Shown here in pieces: positions 1-9,382 of a DNA stretch of 64,000 nt (its first letter is position 1; each line of letters begins with the position of its first letter). The translations under genes and the position numbers were made by a program. This stretch comes from Gliomastix tumulicola. Its lineage: Eukaryota > Ascomycota > Sordariomycetes > Hypocreales > Bionectriaceae. The notes beneath the pieces are model-generated. The model saw only the letters and a program-made list of their open reading frames with translations, was not told the DNA's origin and did not search any database. The stretch covers positions 2,108,001 to 2,172,000 of the forward strand of contig BCHX01000008.1 of assembly GCA_001599755.1 (NCBI GenBank), given 5' to 3'.

Positions 1-389
1 GCCGTGTATCCGTGCAGGGCATCGAGGAGTCGCCATCGGGGGTGGTTGCTGTTCCACGTGCCGTGCTTGCGGCTTAGTCGTTTGAGCAGCTCCGCCTTCT
101 CGTCGACATGTCGGGGCGTGTACTGAGGTGGGAATGCTGGTGTCTCGACAGTCACCACGACCTGGTGGACTTCCAGAACCGAGTCAAAGAGCTGGCCCTG
201 CAGACGAAGGGGAAAGATTGTCAGTACGGTTTTCGCGTGTAGCATATTGGCGGCACTGACATTCTGTGCCTCTGGAAGCGGAATTGCTGCTAGGTCTGGC
301 CTGTTCTCGTGGCCGCGAGTCTCAGCAAGGGCTCTACTCAGGAAGAGAGATGCGAGCGAGAGGTATGTGAGCCATGGGACCACGGGCAT
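1..389 (-). CDS. secreted protein of unknown function, cut by the left edge
   Basis: The gene starts at the ATG at 389 and runs off the left edge. Residues 1-22 form a clear signal peptide: a polar start, a hydrophobic core rich in Leu and Ser, then SRALA before a likely cleavage site. A 63-nt intron (198-260) is well signalled, with donor GTCAGT, branch TACTGAC and acceptor CTGCAG. Because 63 is a multiple of three, reading through it would also stay open. The second exon (1-197) is open to the edge and has a mixed charged and hydrophobic composition that looks coding. I recognise no domain. It should be an extracellular or secretory-pathway protein; nothing in the visible third says more. 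The open frame, signal peptide and intron support a real gene, but the family is unknown. Confidence 0.6.
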   Translation of the reverse strand, partial: MPVVPWLTYLSLASLFLSRALAETRGHENRPDLAAIPLPEAQNVSAANMLHAKTVLTIFPLRLQGQLFDSVLEVHQVVVTVETPAFPPQYTPRHVDEKAELLKRLSRKHGTWNSNHPRWRLLDALHGYT

Positions 390-886
390 GTTGCCTCTCA
401 AACTGTGTCGTTTTCGAAGAACGATCGACAAAACGGTGTCAGGCCCTCCATCAGCCGCAACAGGACTGACTTTACCTGGGTTAACGAAGAGATTTGCTCA
501 TATTACATACTCCTTGTGTCGCCGTGAGTAAGTACTATGAGAAGCACCGAATCGCACCCCCACCAAGACTGATGCGTCCCTTGATGGCCTCGTTCTCTTG
601 GCGACAATCGCAGCATCGGCCCTAATAAACAGCCCTCCACTGAGGGAATATCAATAGAAGGATCGTTTGCAGGTCGAGGATCGCTGAATTTCAACGGTAA
701 ACTGTTGCCTCGGTGGGGGCCTCTGCAAAGGTTCCAGCGTTCTTCCTCGGAGCGAAACGTCCCAACCACACACACATAAATAACTGCCTTCACAACAAAC
801 AAAGCACACCACCAACCGTCTTCATATTCCCTTCTTCCCACCTCTAGACCTTGTCCCGTATCTGACTCTTTTCTCTCACATTCACC
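390..886. other. intergenic, divergent promoter region
   Basis: The segment lies between two divergently transcribed secreted-protein genes. It holds pyrimidine-rich stretches just upstream of the + strand start at 887. I see no gene in it; the open frames here are short and have no codon pattern. Confidence 0.5.
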
Positions 887-1527
887 ATGAAGACCGCTAC
901 GTTTGTCACTCTTCTGGGCCTAGCCCTCGCTCCCCTCGGTCTCGCCCAGTCCGACTCTCTCGGCCCTGCTCCCACCGAGTCGTACGGCTGCGAGCCCCAT
1001 GGCGACCACTACCGTTTGTGCATCCCTCATCCCTCAGCATGGTCACACGATAAAGACACAAGTGCTGATTTGTTGCTGCGCTGATTAGACTGCGAGGGCC
1101 ATGTCTCCGAGACGGCTGCCGCAGATGGCACCGCTGTCACTACGCCTACTCCCACCCCGGATGACCACGACCACGGCCACGATGAGGAGGATCACGACCA
1201 TGACCATGACGACGACGAGGATGGTGGTGCTAGTGACAACACCAACCTCCCCCCTTCCCCGACTGCCTCTGTTGGCTGTGAGCCTCACGGCGACCACTGG
1301 TACGTTGCTCTCACTCACTGCGCCCCCTGAAGATATTCATTCATGCTTCCTTCCTTCCTTCATTTACTGACTGCGATCCCAGGCACTGCGATGGCCCTGC
1401 TCAGACGGATGCTTCCAGCAACGAGGCGTCCACCACTGGGGAGTCCTCCCCCCAGGACACTGGCGGTGTCGTCGCCCAGATCGTGCCTCTCGCCGGTGCC
1501 CTCGCCGCCGCCATCCTCGCCTTCTAA
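887..1527 (+). CDS. GPI-type cell-surface protein with two CEPHGDH motifs and a His/Asp-rich linker
   Basis: Three exons (887-1013, 1089-1299, 1383-1527) give 160 aa. Residues 1-20 are a signal peptide ending LGLAQ. Two near-identical motifs follow, GCEPHGDHYHC and GCEPHGDHWHC, and an intron falls inside each one just before the final His-Cys. Between them lies a His/Asp/Glu-rich linker with alternating His-Asp runs. The tail is Ser/Thr-rich and ends in a hydrophobic stretch (VPLAGALAAAILAF), which looks like a GPI-attachment signal. The His/Cys/Asp density suggests extracellular binding of a divalent metal such as zinc; that function is inference from composition. The repeated exon-intron phase suggests internal duplication. 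Both introns have good donors (GTTTGT, GTACGT) and acceptors (TAG, CAG). Confidence 0.8.
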
Positions 1528-2036
1528 GCGACGGGCAGGAATAAAAGCAAGCAGAGAGCTACTGGAGAGCCATTTCACAGACGCTGTCCCACGAACAGCT
1601 GTCATATGTACCACCGACCCGGATTTGATCAAGTTCTACCAAAGCACATAGTGATGATAGTTAGGCCGTAATTTGAACATGGCTATAATAAGAATGCGAT
1701 TCACGGCTTAAGCTTATTCTTGGTCCCTAGCTTAATCGCGACTCAATTTGACATCGGATGAAAATTATCAGGGCAGAAGCAGGAGAGAAACAGGCGCCTA
1801 GTAAGGTGGGCGATATGCTGAACCGCTGGCGAGAACCCGGATGGTTCACAATATCTAAAGTGGGGCTGCTGTTCCGTGAGCCATCAAGGTGCATCTGCAT
1901 CCTCGGGCAGGCGTTCAGCTCGCGGTTCTCATCGAGAATCTCGTTGGTTGGGAGCTTGGCATACCAGGTGCACGGGCGCTTCAATCCAAAAAAATCCCAC
2001 CAGCCTGCCAGCCTGCCAGCCTGTCTGCCTGCCTCT
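1528..2036. other. intergenic, convergent 3' regions
   Basis: This is the 3' space between a + gene and a - gene. The TGCC-rich stretch near 2006-2035 lies just downstream of the SDR stop and may be its 3' UTR. I see no gene. Confidence 0.5.
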
Positions 2037-3197
2037 TCAATCGCGCTTCTTCGCCAGCAGACTCGGCCTCAGCCTCCTCGTCATGCTCGACACGCCCCAG
2101 TAGATGCCCAGCGCGCCCTCGCTCACGTACCGCGGCAGGAACGTCGACAGGTACACCAGCCTGCTCAGCCCGCCGTACCAGAACCAGTCGGGCGTCCCGA
2201 ACAGGCGCCAGGCGCCGGGCCACCCTTCGCCCCTCAGCGCCTCCGACACGAGCCGCCGCGCGTACACCTCGGTCGACATGGTCCCGTTGGCCTGGCTGAA
2301 GGTCAGCCGGCGCTCGAAGACGTCCGCCACGGGCTCGTAGTAGGAACCGGGTGGCAGGGTGCGGTGCGTGCGGCTGGCGATGTTGGAGCGCACGGTGCCC
2401 GTCATGGCGACCATGACGCGCACGCCCAGGGGCTTGAGCTCGAGGCGCAGGGCGCGCGACCAGACGTCGACGGCGCCCTTGGTGGAGGAGTAGATGGCGC
2501 CGAAGAGGTAGGGCACCTGGGAGGAGATGGACGAGATGTTGATAACGAGGCCGCGCGTGGCGATGAGCAGCGGGACGAAGGCCTTGACCATGAACATGGG
2601 GCCGAAGACGTTGGTCTCGTAGGTCGCGCGGACGTCGTCTATCTCGATGTCCAGCGCCGGGATGGTGTGCGTGCGGCCGCTGGAATTACGTCCTCTCAGA
2701 TTGAGGGTCGCGATGATAGTTGGGGAGGGGGGGGAGACAATGCTTACGCGTTGTTGATGAGGATATCTAGCTTCCCGCCTGTGATCTCGTCGACCTCTTT
2801 CTTGCATCTCTCGATGCTGTCCTGGTCCGTGACGTCGAGCGCGACGGCGCGGAAGCCCTCGTCATTGAGGGTCTTTAGCATGTCCTCGCTACGGGCGGTC
2901 GCGAGGACGAAGCAGCCTGTCGCATCATTGTCAACGATGTTCTGCACTGCGGCTTGCTTGGACACATGATGCGCTTGACATTCATAGGCGGCTCAACGTC
3001 ATGGGTTGGCGCGTACCTCGCTTCCGGAATTCCTTAGCCAGCGCATGGCCAATGCCACCTGGTGAGCAGCTAAGAGTGTCCCCGCGCGCGCGTCAGCACA
3101 AGCATGGGTCTTCGGCGATGCGCCCGATCGAGCGAGACCCTGGAGACAGGAGTGCTTACCCGGTAATGAGTACTGAGGTCTGACGTGTCTCGGGCAT
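2037..3197 (-). CDS. short-chain dehydrogenase, 1-acyl-dihydroxyacetone-phosphate reductase (AYR1)-like
   Basis: Four exons (3160-3197, 3017-3069, 2748-2916, 2037-2679) give 300 aa, the usual size of fungal AYR1-type reductases. The Rossmann nucleotide motif TGCSPGGIG is at residues 12-20 and is assembled across the first intron. NNAG is at about 85-88, the catalytic Ser region is at 136-140, and the YxxxK pair is Tyr150/Lys154. The C-terminal segment is rich in Trp and aromatic residues, as in the ER/lipid-droplet members. The expected reaction is NADPH-dependent reduction of 1-acyl-DHAP in ether-lipid and phosphatidate synthesis, but many family members act on other substrates. Introns are 90, 100 and 68 nt. 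The first two exons are only 38 and 53 nt. Confidence 0.85.
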
Positions 3198-3767
3198 TTT
3201 GCTTCGCTGGATGAATGATGCTGGTGTCGTGATGAGGATGCGTTGAATGAGGGAGGTTTTGCCCTCTCCAATCTCGAAGCCGAGGGTGCTTTGATGCTTT
3301 TGGATGAGCCCCACTCGCACATGCTAGTTGGGTGCAAGTCTGACTAAACGACCAATCCGACATTGTCGATGCTGTCCGAGTCTAGTAGATCCAGATCTCA
3401 ACGACCCTCACTTATCCATCACGCAGACGGGCCCCGGATGATTGTCTGGGGGACTTTTCTTAATTGGTAGTCGCGCGTTGAGGACGCGATGTGACAGACC
3501 TGCCATTTTGTCACTCTCGGCACCTTGGGCCCGATGTTTGCTGACGATGGAGCCTCATTGGTACCCCCATCGTCCAGCGGCGCAGCAGCATCGCACCCTG
3601 TCTTCTGGCACGATCCCGTATTCCCAGCCCTAAGCATGGGTCAGGCTTACGCTCCCTCCCAGGTCGCGTCACGAAGCCGATTAAAACGTAGGGCCTGGGC
3701 TCCATGTTTCCACACTCAAGTTCTCGTTCGCAATTTGCTAGACCTGGGCAGCGGACACGTATGCACC
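3198..3767. other. intergenic, divergent promoter region
   Basis: The segment separates the divergently transcribed SDR and cupin genes. Several short open frames exist on both strands, but none shows a start context, splice signals or protein-like composition that I would trust. Confidence 0.45.
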
Positions 3768-4618
3768 ATGAGTTCCATCAGAGTCCTCAAGACCCTCGTC
3801 GTAGGGAAGGTAGGTAGAGTCCCTCTGCTCTTGTGAGCCGGGGAGAACGGGCCACGAATCTCGAATAACTCGGGCGATCTAACCGGGTGATTGGCGCTTC
3901 CAGGGCCAGACGATGAACATTACCGTCGACGAGTCCCAGCCGGAAGACTCGATCAATCGATATGCCATGGACACGCATTGCACCGGCGAGGAGCCCCTCG
4001 AGATCCCGCTCCATTGGCACATGGTGAGTGCGCATCATCCCACCTCATGCCAGGCAGGAACGGACTCCAACTCACCTGGGACGACGGCTCAGAATCATCG
4101 CGAGTATCTCAGCGTCGTCGAGGGTAGGATGGAGCTGACGGTCAACGGGGAAACGACCGTCGTGAACGCGGGCGACCCCGCGGTGCTCATCCCTCGCCGG
4201 GCCGTCCACAGTGTCAAGGGCTTCAAGGGCGAGAAGTTCATCTTCAGGGAGAGGCCAGATCCCGCGGGGCTCTACAAGGCTTTGTGAGTGCGCCCACACT
4301 GATAGTTGCTGAATCAATATCCGGCCTGGGTGTGGCTTTTGTTTCGATCGTCTAACAGACTAGGTTCTTCAACGATGTCTTCTCTAAAGGAGGGTTTGGG
4401 GGTATCTGGCACACTCTGCGGGCGTTCTACGACGGGGATGCGTACCTCGCGCTGCCTTTGGGCTCACAACTTGTGGATCAGATGGTGAGTTTGGATGGGG
4501 GACGACGAACATGGTGTGGTGTCTCTCGTGGTATACTGGCTAACATCTTGGTCAGTTTGTTTCTATATTCGGGGGCATTGCGCACTTGTTTGTGGCGAAG
4601 AAACCTGAGGCACTGTAA
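3768..4618 (+). CDS. small cupin-domain protein
   Basis: Five exons (3768-3809, 3904-4023, 4093-4283, 4364-4484, 4556-4618) give 178 aa. A single cupin barrel spans about residues 25-115. The first metal-site motif is seen as HWHM followed by NHREY, assembled over the second intron. The second is the region IPRRAVHSVK. The C-terminal part is a short hydrophobic and aromatic tail with no known domain. Many fungal single-cupin proteins of this size are metal-dependent isomerases, dioxygenases or polyketide-type tailoring enzymes; the sequence does not choose between them. It lies between an SDR and a GAR synthetase-like gene. The start at 3768 is chosen because the first 14 codons join in frame to the cupin exon. 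An alternative start lies at 3913. Confidence 0.75.
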
Positions 4619-5048
4619 CGTACAAGTTGATAGGGATGGGAAAGTCGTCGGCTGCTACTATTGCCGTTTTATAGTCGCTTCAATCTGTAGAATCTATATT
4701 GATAGTGTGATGGTATGCGTTGGGTTGAGCCGCCACTTTATGGACGAGATAGCACAGCCACCGGCTTCGAAGAATGGCGGCATGGAAACTCGACCACGAG
4801 GATGCTGTGGGCTGAGCCACACCAACAACTTCAGGCGGGTACACACTTGCCACAGGCAGCACGTGGCTTTGGACTGACTGTTCACTGCCTTGCCACCTCT
4901 GATTCATTTTCACAATTGCCCATCCCCCGCTTCTGCTGATCAGCAGCTGCCCTTCATCGACCCGGACCCTGCCTTTTAAGTTCTCCCCCTTCCTTAACCA
5001 TCTCCGTTCCTGATTGGCGCCTTCACACTTGGTTTCATTGCGATCACC
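4619..5048. other. intergenic, promoter of the GAR synthetase-like gene
   Basis: No gene is visible. The last 120 nt before 5049 are pyrimidine-rich (CCTTTTAAG, CTTCCTTAACC), as in many fungal core promoters. Confidence 0.45.
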
Positions 5049-6552
5049 ATGCGCGTTCTTGTCATTGGCAAGGGTGCCCGAGAACATGCCCTGGCGTGGA
5101 AGCTGACCGACCAGGACAACAGCGTGTTCGTCGTGCCAGGCAATGGCGGCACTGCGCTCATGGAGCCACGCGTCTGCAACATTGACCATGACATGTTTGA
5201 CTTCCCTGGGCTCGTCGAATTGAGCAAGAAGTTAGCAATCGACCTGGTGATTCCTGGTCCTGATGATGTCGTCGCCAAAGGCATTGCGGATGCATTTGAT
5301 CAAGGTGCGTCTGCTCATTGAGGAACTCTATATCATTTATCTTACTTAACACGGGAGACTACCAGCCGGAATCGCATGTTTTGCCCCTTCAGAGGCGGCC
5401 GCCGAGCTCGAGGGATCGAAAGCTTTCGCCAAGGACTTCATGAGCCGTCACGGGATCCCTACCGCCGAGCATCGCACCTTCGATGATTACGACGCGGCTC
5501 ACGACTATCTCTCCAGCATCACCCATCGAGTCGTGATCAAAGTCTCCGGCCTTGCAGCCGGCAAGGGCGTGGTCCTCCCCGAGACGGCCGAAGAGGCACA
5601 GAGCGAGCTCCGGCAGATAATGGTGGAGCGCAAGTTCGGCACGGCTGGGGAGCACGTTGTGATTGAGGAGTTTCTCGTCGGTGATGAGATCAGCATCCTA
5701 ACCTTCTGCGATCCCACTGGTGCATTCAAATCCCTTCCCCCTGGCCAGGACCACAAGCGTGTCTACGACGGCTCAAACGGTCCCAATACTGGCGGCATGG
5801 GCGTGTACGGACCAACGGACTTCGTATCTGCCGAAACACTATCCGTGATCGAGAAGACCATTCTTGGGCCAACTCTGGAAGGTCTGAAGGCAGAAGGTTA
5901 GCAAAGAAGCTAGCTCTTGAGTTGAGGTGCGTTGACGAAAGCTGACTCAATTCAGGCCGACCATTTCGGGGAATGCTCTTCACAGGAGTCATGCTCACCG
6001 CCAACGGTCCGAAAGTGCTGGAGTACAACGTGCGATTCGGCGACCCGGAGACGCAATCCCTCCTCCTACTCCTCAAGTCCGACCTGGCACAGCTTTGCCT
6101 GAGCTGCACATTGGGCTCCCTGCAGCATCAGCCATTCGAAATTCATCAAGGTTATGCCTGCAATGTCGTCATCTCGTCCGCTGGATATCCAGGCCCGTAT
6201 GACACAGGACACGAGATCCAGACACATCAAGACCCAGAGAGTAAGCTCTGACCCAAAAGACTCTGGCCTTGATCATTACTTACGTTAGAAGGCTCCGAGG
6301 TTCATATATTTCACGCGGGAACTTCTCTCTCTGATGGTGTGCTGAGGACTACGGGAGGTCGTGTCTTCTCCGTAGCCGCAGTGAGAGCCACTTTGCGGGA
6401 GGCTGTCGACGCTGCCTACGCAGGCATTCGTGGTGTCCATTTCCCCGGCATGCATTTCCGCAAAGATATTGCATCTCGGTAAGTGATATTAAATCATTTG
6501 ACTGGCTGGCACCTGCGTGCGGTCTGACACTGCTCTTAGATCTCTCGAATGA
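5049..6552 (+). CDS. stand-alone phosphoribosylamine-glycine ligase (GAR synthetase) homologue
   Basis: Five exons (5049-5304, 5366-5896, 5956-6240, 6289-6478, 6540-6552) give 424 aa, the length of a bacterial monofunctional PurD. The N-terminal domain starts with a GKGAREHALAWKL motif and PGNGGT. The ATP-grasp core has LEGSKAFAKDF, the AAGKGVVLP lysine loop, QDHKR, PNTGGMG and the metal-site segment EYNVRFGDPE, so the active site looks complete. The enzyme joins glycine to 5-phosphoribosylamine using ATP, step two of purine synthesis. In most fungi this activity is the N-terminal half of a fused GARS-AIRS protein (Ade5,7). Here the frame stops right after the GARS module (SLE-stop) and no AIRS domain follows. 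The motif GPDDVV replaces the more usual GPE-type loop. This suggests a second, diverged copy rather than the housekeeping gene. Confidence 0.85.
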
Positions 6553-7088
6553 AGTTGAGATGTTTCGTCGCCCCATCCATGCTTTTGCCTTTGAAAGCCC
6601 AAACGCGAGTACAAGAATTTCCTCGCTGGCGATAATCCTTCTTGTTCGCTCGTTTGCAAGCTTGGCTGCCGTCTCTCTGCATTTGCATCGAGCCAAGCGG
6701 CTGCCTTGCATTAGTGTACTATATCATCATGGTCTGTTTGTGGTGGGACTCATAAATAGTGTGCCGGATGTCCGTCGGCCTCATTGGCCATACGAGGAAT
6801 GATGACGCCGTTAGACAAGCCCGCACCTTCTGATGTATACTAGTAGGCTACGCTAATAATCGATCTTACTTGCTTCACTATACTGGGGATGACTCGATTA
6901 CGGTCGTGTCATCCATCCATCCGCCACCGCAGCTGCACACGCAAATAAGTCAGCCAACAGTGTGACAGCATAGCCATGCTCTAGCCCAAGGCGATGTAAC
7001 ACACCGCGGGTCTTATAAGAGCCCATCCCCCATCCCCTCATTTGATTCCGGCCTGTGCAGATGATGATATGCACCAGAAGCACATGCG
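6553..7088. other. intergenic
   Basis: No gene is seen. A TTATAAG element near 7014 lies about 75 nt upstream of the DUF3176-like start and may be what remains of its promoter. Confidence 0.4.
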
Positions 7089-8603
7089 ATGGCGTCTTTC
7101 AAATCATGGACGGGAGAGCTCCTGGCGCTTCTCGGGGCGCTGGGTGCCTTCATAGGACTTGTTGTCCTGCTGGCGACATTCGATGGTCGGGAGATATTTG
7201 AGTGGAAGAGCGTCACGCTGAACACCATTATCTCGACCCCTCTCGGTTGCCATGAAGGCCTTCATTCTGTTTGCCACGGCCGAGTGTATCGGGCAGTGGA
7301 AATGGATCGTCTTTTACGGGCAGGAGCGCGAGCTGATGGACTTTGAGCGCATCGATCTTCCTAGCCGGGGACCACTCGGCAGCTTCTACCTCGCCTGGCG
7401 AAGAGACATCCCGTGAGTTGAGGCCAAGAAAGGACCAGTAGATCTTGTGCGCTGACTAGTCTGCTGTAGGTGGATGCTCCGACTTGGGATAGCCGTTACG
7501 ATCCTTACCATCGCCGTCGATCCCTTCTCCTAACAGCTTGTCCAGCTGGACCAGAGGTTTCAATACATGGACGAGGTTCAACGGCACCAAGGCTGCCAGC
7601 CCATACACATATAATTATACTCTGGGCATGTACAGATAGAAGAGTTCGAAGAGGGGACACCCGAGGTGATCATCAAAGATATCGACGACCACATTCACGG
7701 CCAGACACGGGTAAAGGGGCCCTGGGATGACTGGCCCGACACGCCTGTCCGCGCGACAGAGTGTGCCCTCTACTACTGCGTTAAGTCAATGGAGCCCCGT
7801 GTCGAGGCCAACGTCGTGGATGACGCAACCGAGGAGGTCCAAGGGATAAAACGTCTTGAAAGCTCGTGGGGGGTTATCGGTGGGAATGGTGACAAACACA
7901 GCCCCCGAGAACATCCCGAAGCACCCAGATAGCCTCGAGTTCGACAACAAGACGTCGCTTCTCAAACGGCAGCCACTTGCTTTGTACTCCCCCGACGCCG
8001 AGAACCCCCCAGGTCGCATGTACAACATCACATACAATGCCGTCTTCTCCATCAGCGCCCTCTTCCAGGACCTACTACTGCGGGAGGAGTGGGATACGAA
8101 TGGCACGACGCTGAGGCTGGTGAAGAAGGAGTACGCCCCCGACGCGGCTGTCATGTTCAACGGCTGGGCAGAGATAGAAGGCATGCATCCCCAGCGGCTC
8201 GGCGGGCCTCTGGGAGCAGCCGTCGACGAACCTGACCGCGCGATTCGAGAACCTGGCCACGAGCATGACCAACGAGTTCCGGAACATCAATGTGCTGCTG
8301 AGCCACCCCAACTACTTCGAAGGGGAGTACTTCTCCACGACGTGGGCTCGCAGTGCAGCAGCAGCAGCAGCGACGGGTCATAAAGGGAATGGCATCCCGG
8401 CGTGGAAGAACCACTCTCTCGCTGCTGTGAGCCAGGGGACGCACCTGGCGGTGGCTGACATTATGCGCGGGGCTGTGACGACCAAGGAGATGGAGAAGAC
8501 GGCGGGGGGAGGGGCTGTCAGCTTGGTGGCTTCTGAAAAGGCGCCTTTGCTGTCGGGCAGCGACAATAAGGAGACTCCGGGGCGGAGATCGTCAGATGAT
8601 TGA
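7089..8603 (+). pseudogene. DUF3176 family membrane protein, broken
   Basis: The first 45 codons match the start of the fungal DUF3176 family: a membrane helix, the FDGR-x-W stretch and a second helix beginning TLNTIIST. The frame is then lost. A run of four C at 7237-7240 carries one base too many; reading on in the next frame restores the helix and an IGQWKW block. After a normal intron (7413-7469) the conserved VDPF helix end is followed by TAA at 7531-7533, where CAA would fit. Further coding-like blocks are spread over different frames: 7626-7930 in one, 7860-8180 in a second and 8205-8600 in a third. The final transmembrane helix of the family is not found. Several independent lesions make a sequencing error an unlikely sole cause. 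Confidence 0.75.
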
Positions 8604-9382
8604 GCTCTTGATTCTCATAAGCGAGAAGAGATATGAAGAATGAACGTCCACCATGTCTTGATTAAACAATCAGCATTTCTGGCTTTCATGTTATCGTCTA
8701 GAGGTTGGGGCAGGATGGCGGCGGGGGTCTATCACAAATCGAAACACAAACAATGGGATGACTAGCCGACGATTGGTGGCATTGATTTGTTGCCCACATG
8801 AATAAGTTCCCGACAGGCGCGGCCCGTGGTTAGTCGGTGTTTCGGAGAACGGGCGGCCTCGTTGTTGGCCGGCTGAGCCCGCCCCGTGACAAGGTGCTTG
8901 AGATGCCAGGAAAGGGACGGGAGGCTACGAGACCACAGGCGGGCTGGCCATCTCCAGCGGAAAGCCCATGACCAGACAGTATTCGTATGCGGAATTGCGC
9001 CGAAGGGGGGAATTGGAGACAAGACGCTGGGCATGTGAGAGGCGCAGCTGATGGGCGTTTTTGGGCGCTTCGTGAGACACGAAAGGCCGGCCCAGCGCCC
9101 CGACCAGCCCCGGCCAGGCGATGAAACGGAATTTCTGCAGCTAGTATATGCACGCTGAACCAACATCAATAACCAACAACCAACAGCAGCTGCTAAATAT
9201 GGAAACACAACTGCACCGGGAGCATTGCAGCTCTCCCCCTCTTAAAGCAATATATGGCGCACCTCAGTTGAAGCTGTCAAGATCGAATCTTTGATACCAG
9301 TTCATACTTCTTTTGCGCGCATATCTGTATTTGACTCTAGGAAGCTACCATTCTCTACCATTTCCAGCTCGGACAAGTAATC
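8604..9382. other. intergenic
   Basis: A minus-strand open frame at 8762-9208 exists, but it lacks recognisable domains, is rich in Ser, Arg and Trp, and has no splice or promoter support, so I do not call it. The last 150 nt include AATATATGG near 9250 and a pyrimidine-rich run before the GTPase start. Confidence 0.45.

Noticed and set aside
1758..2969. 403-aa plus-strand frame over the SDR gene
   Set aside because: It is a GC-driven shadow antisense to the spliced SDR, with an Arg/His/Gly/Ala-rich composition.
8762..9208. 148-aa minus-strand open frame
   Set aside because: No domain, no splice or promoter support, and biased composition; probably chance.
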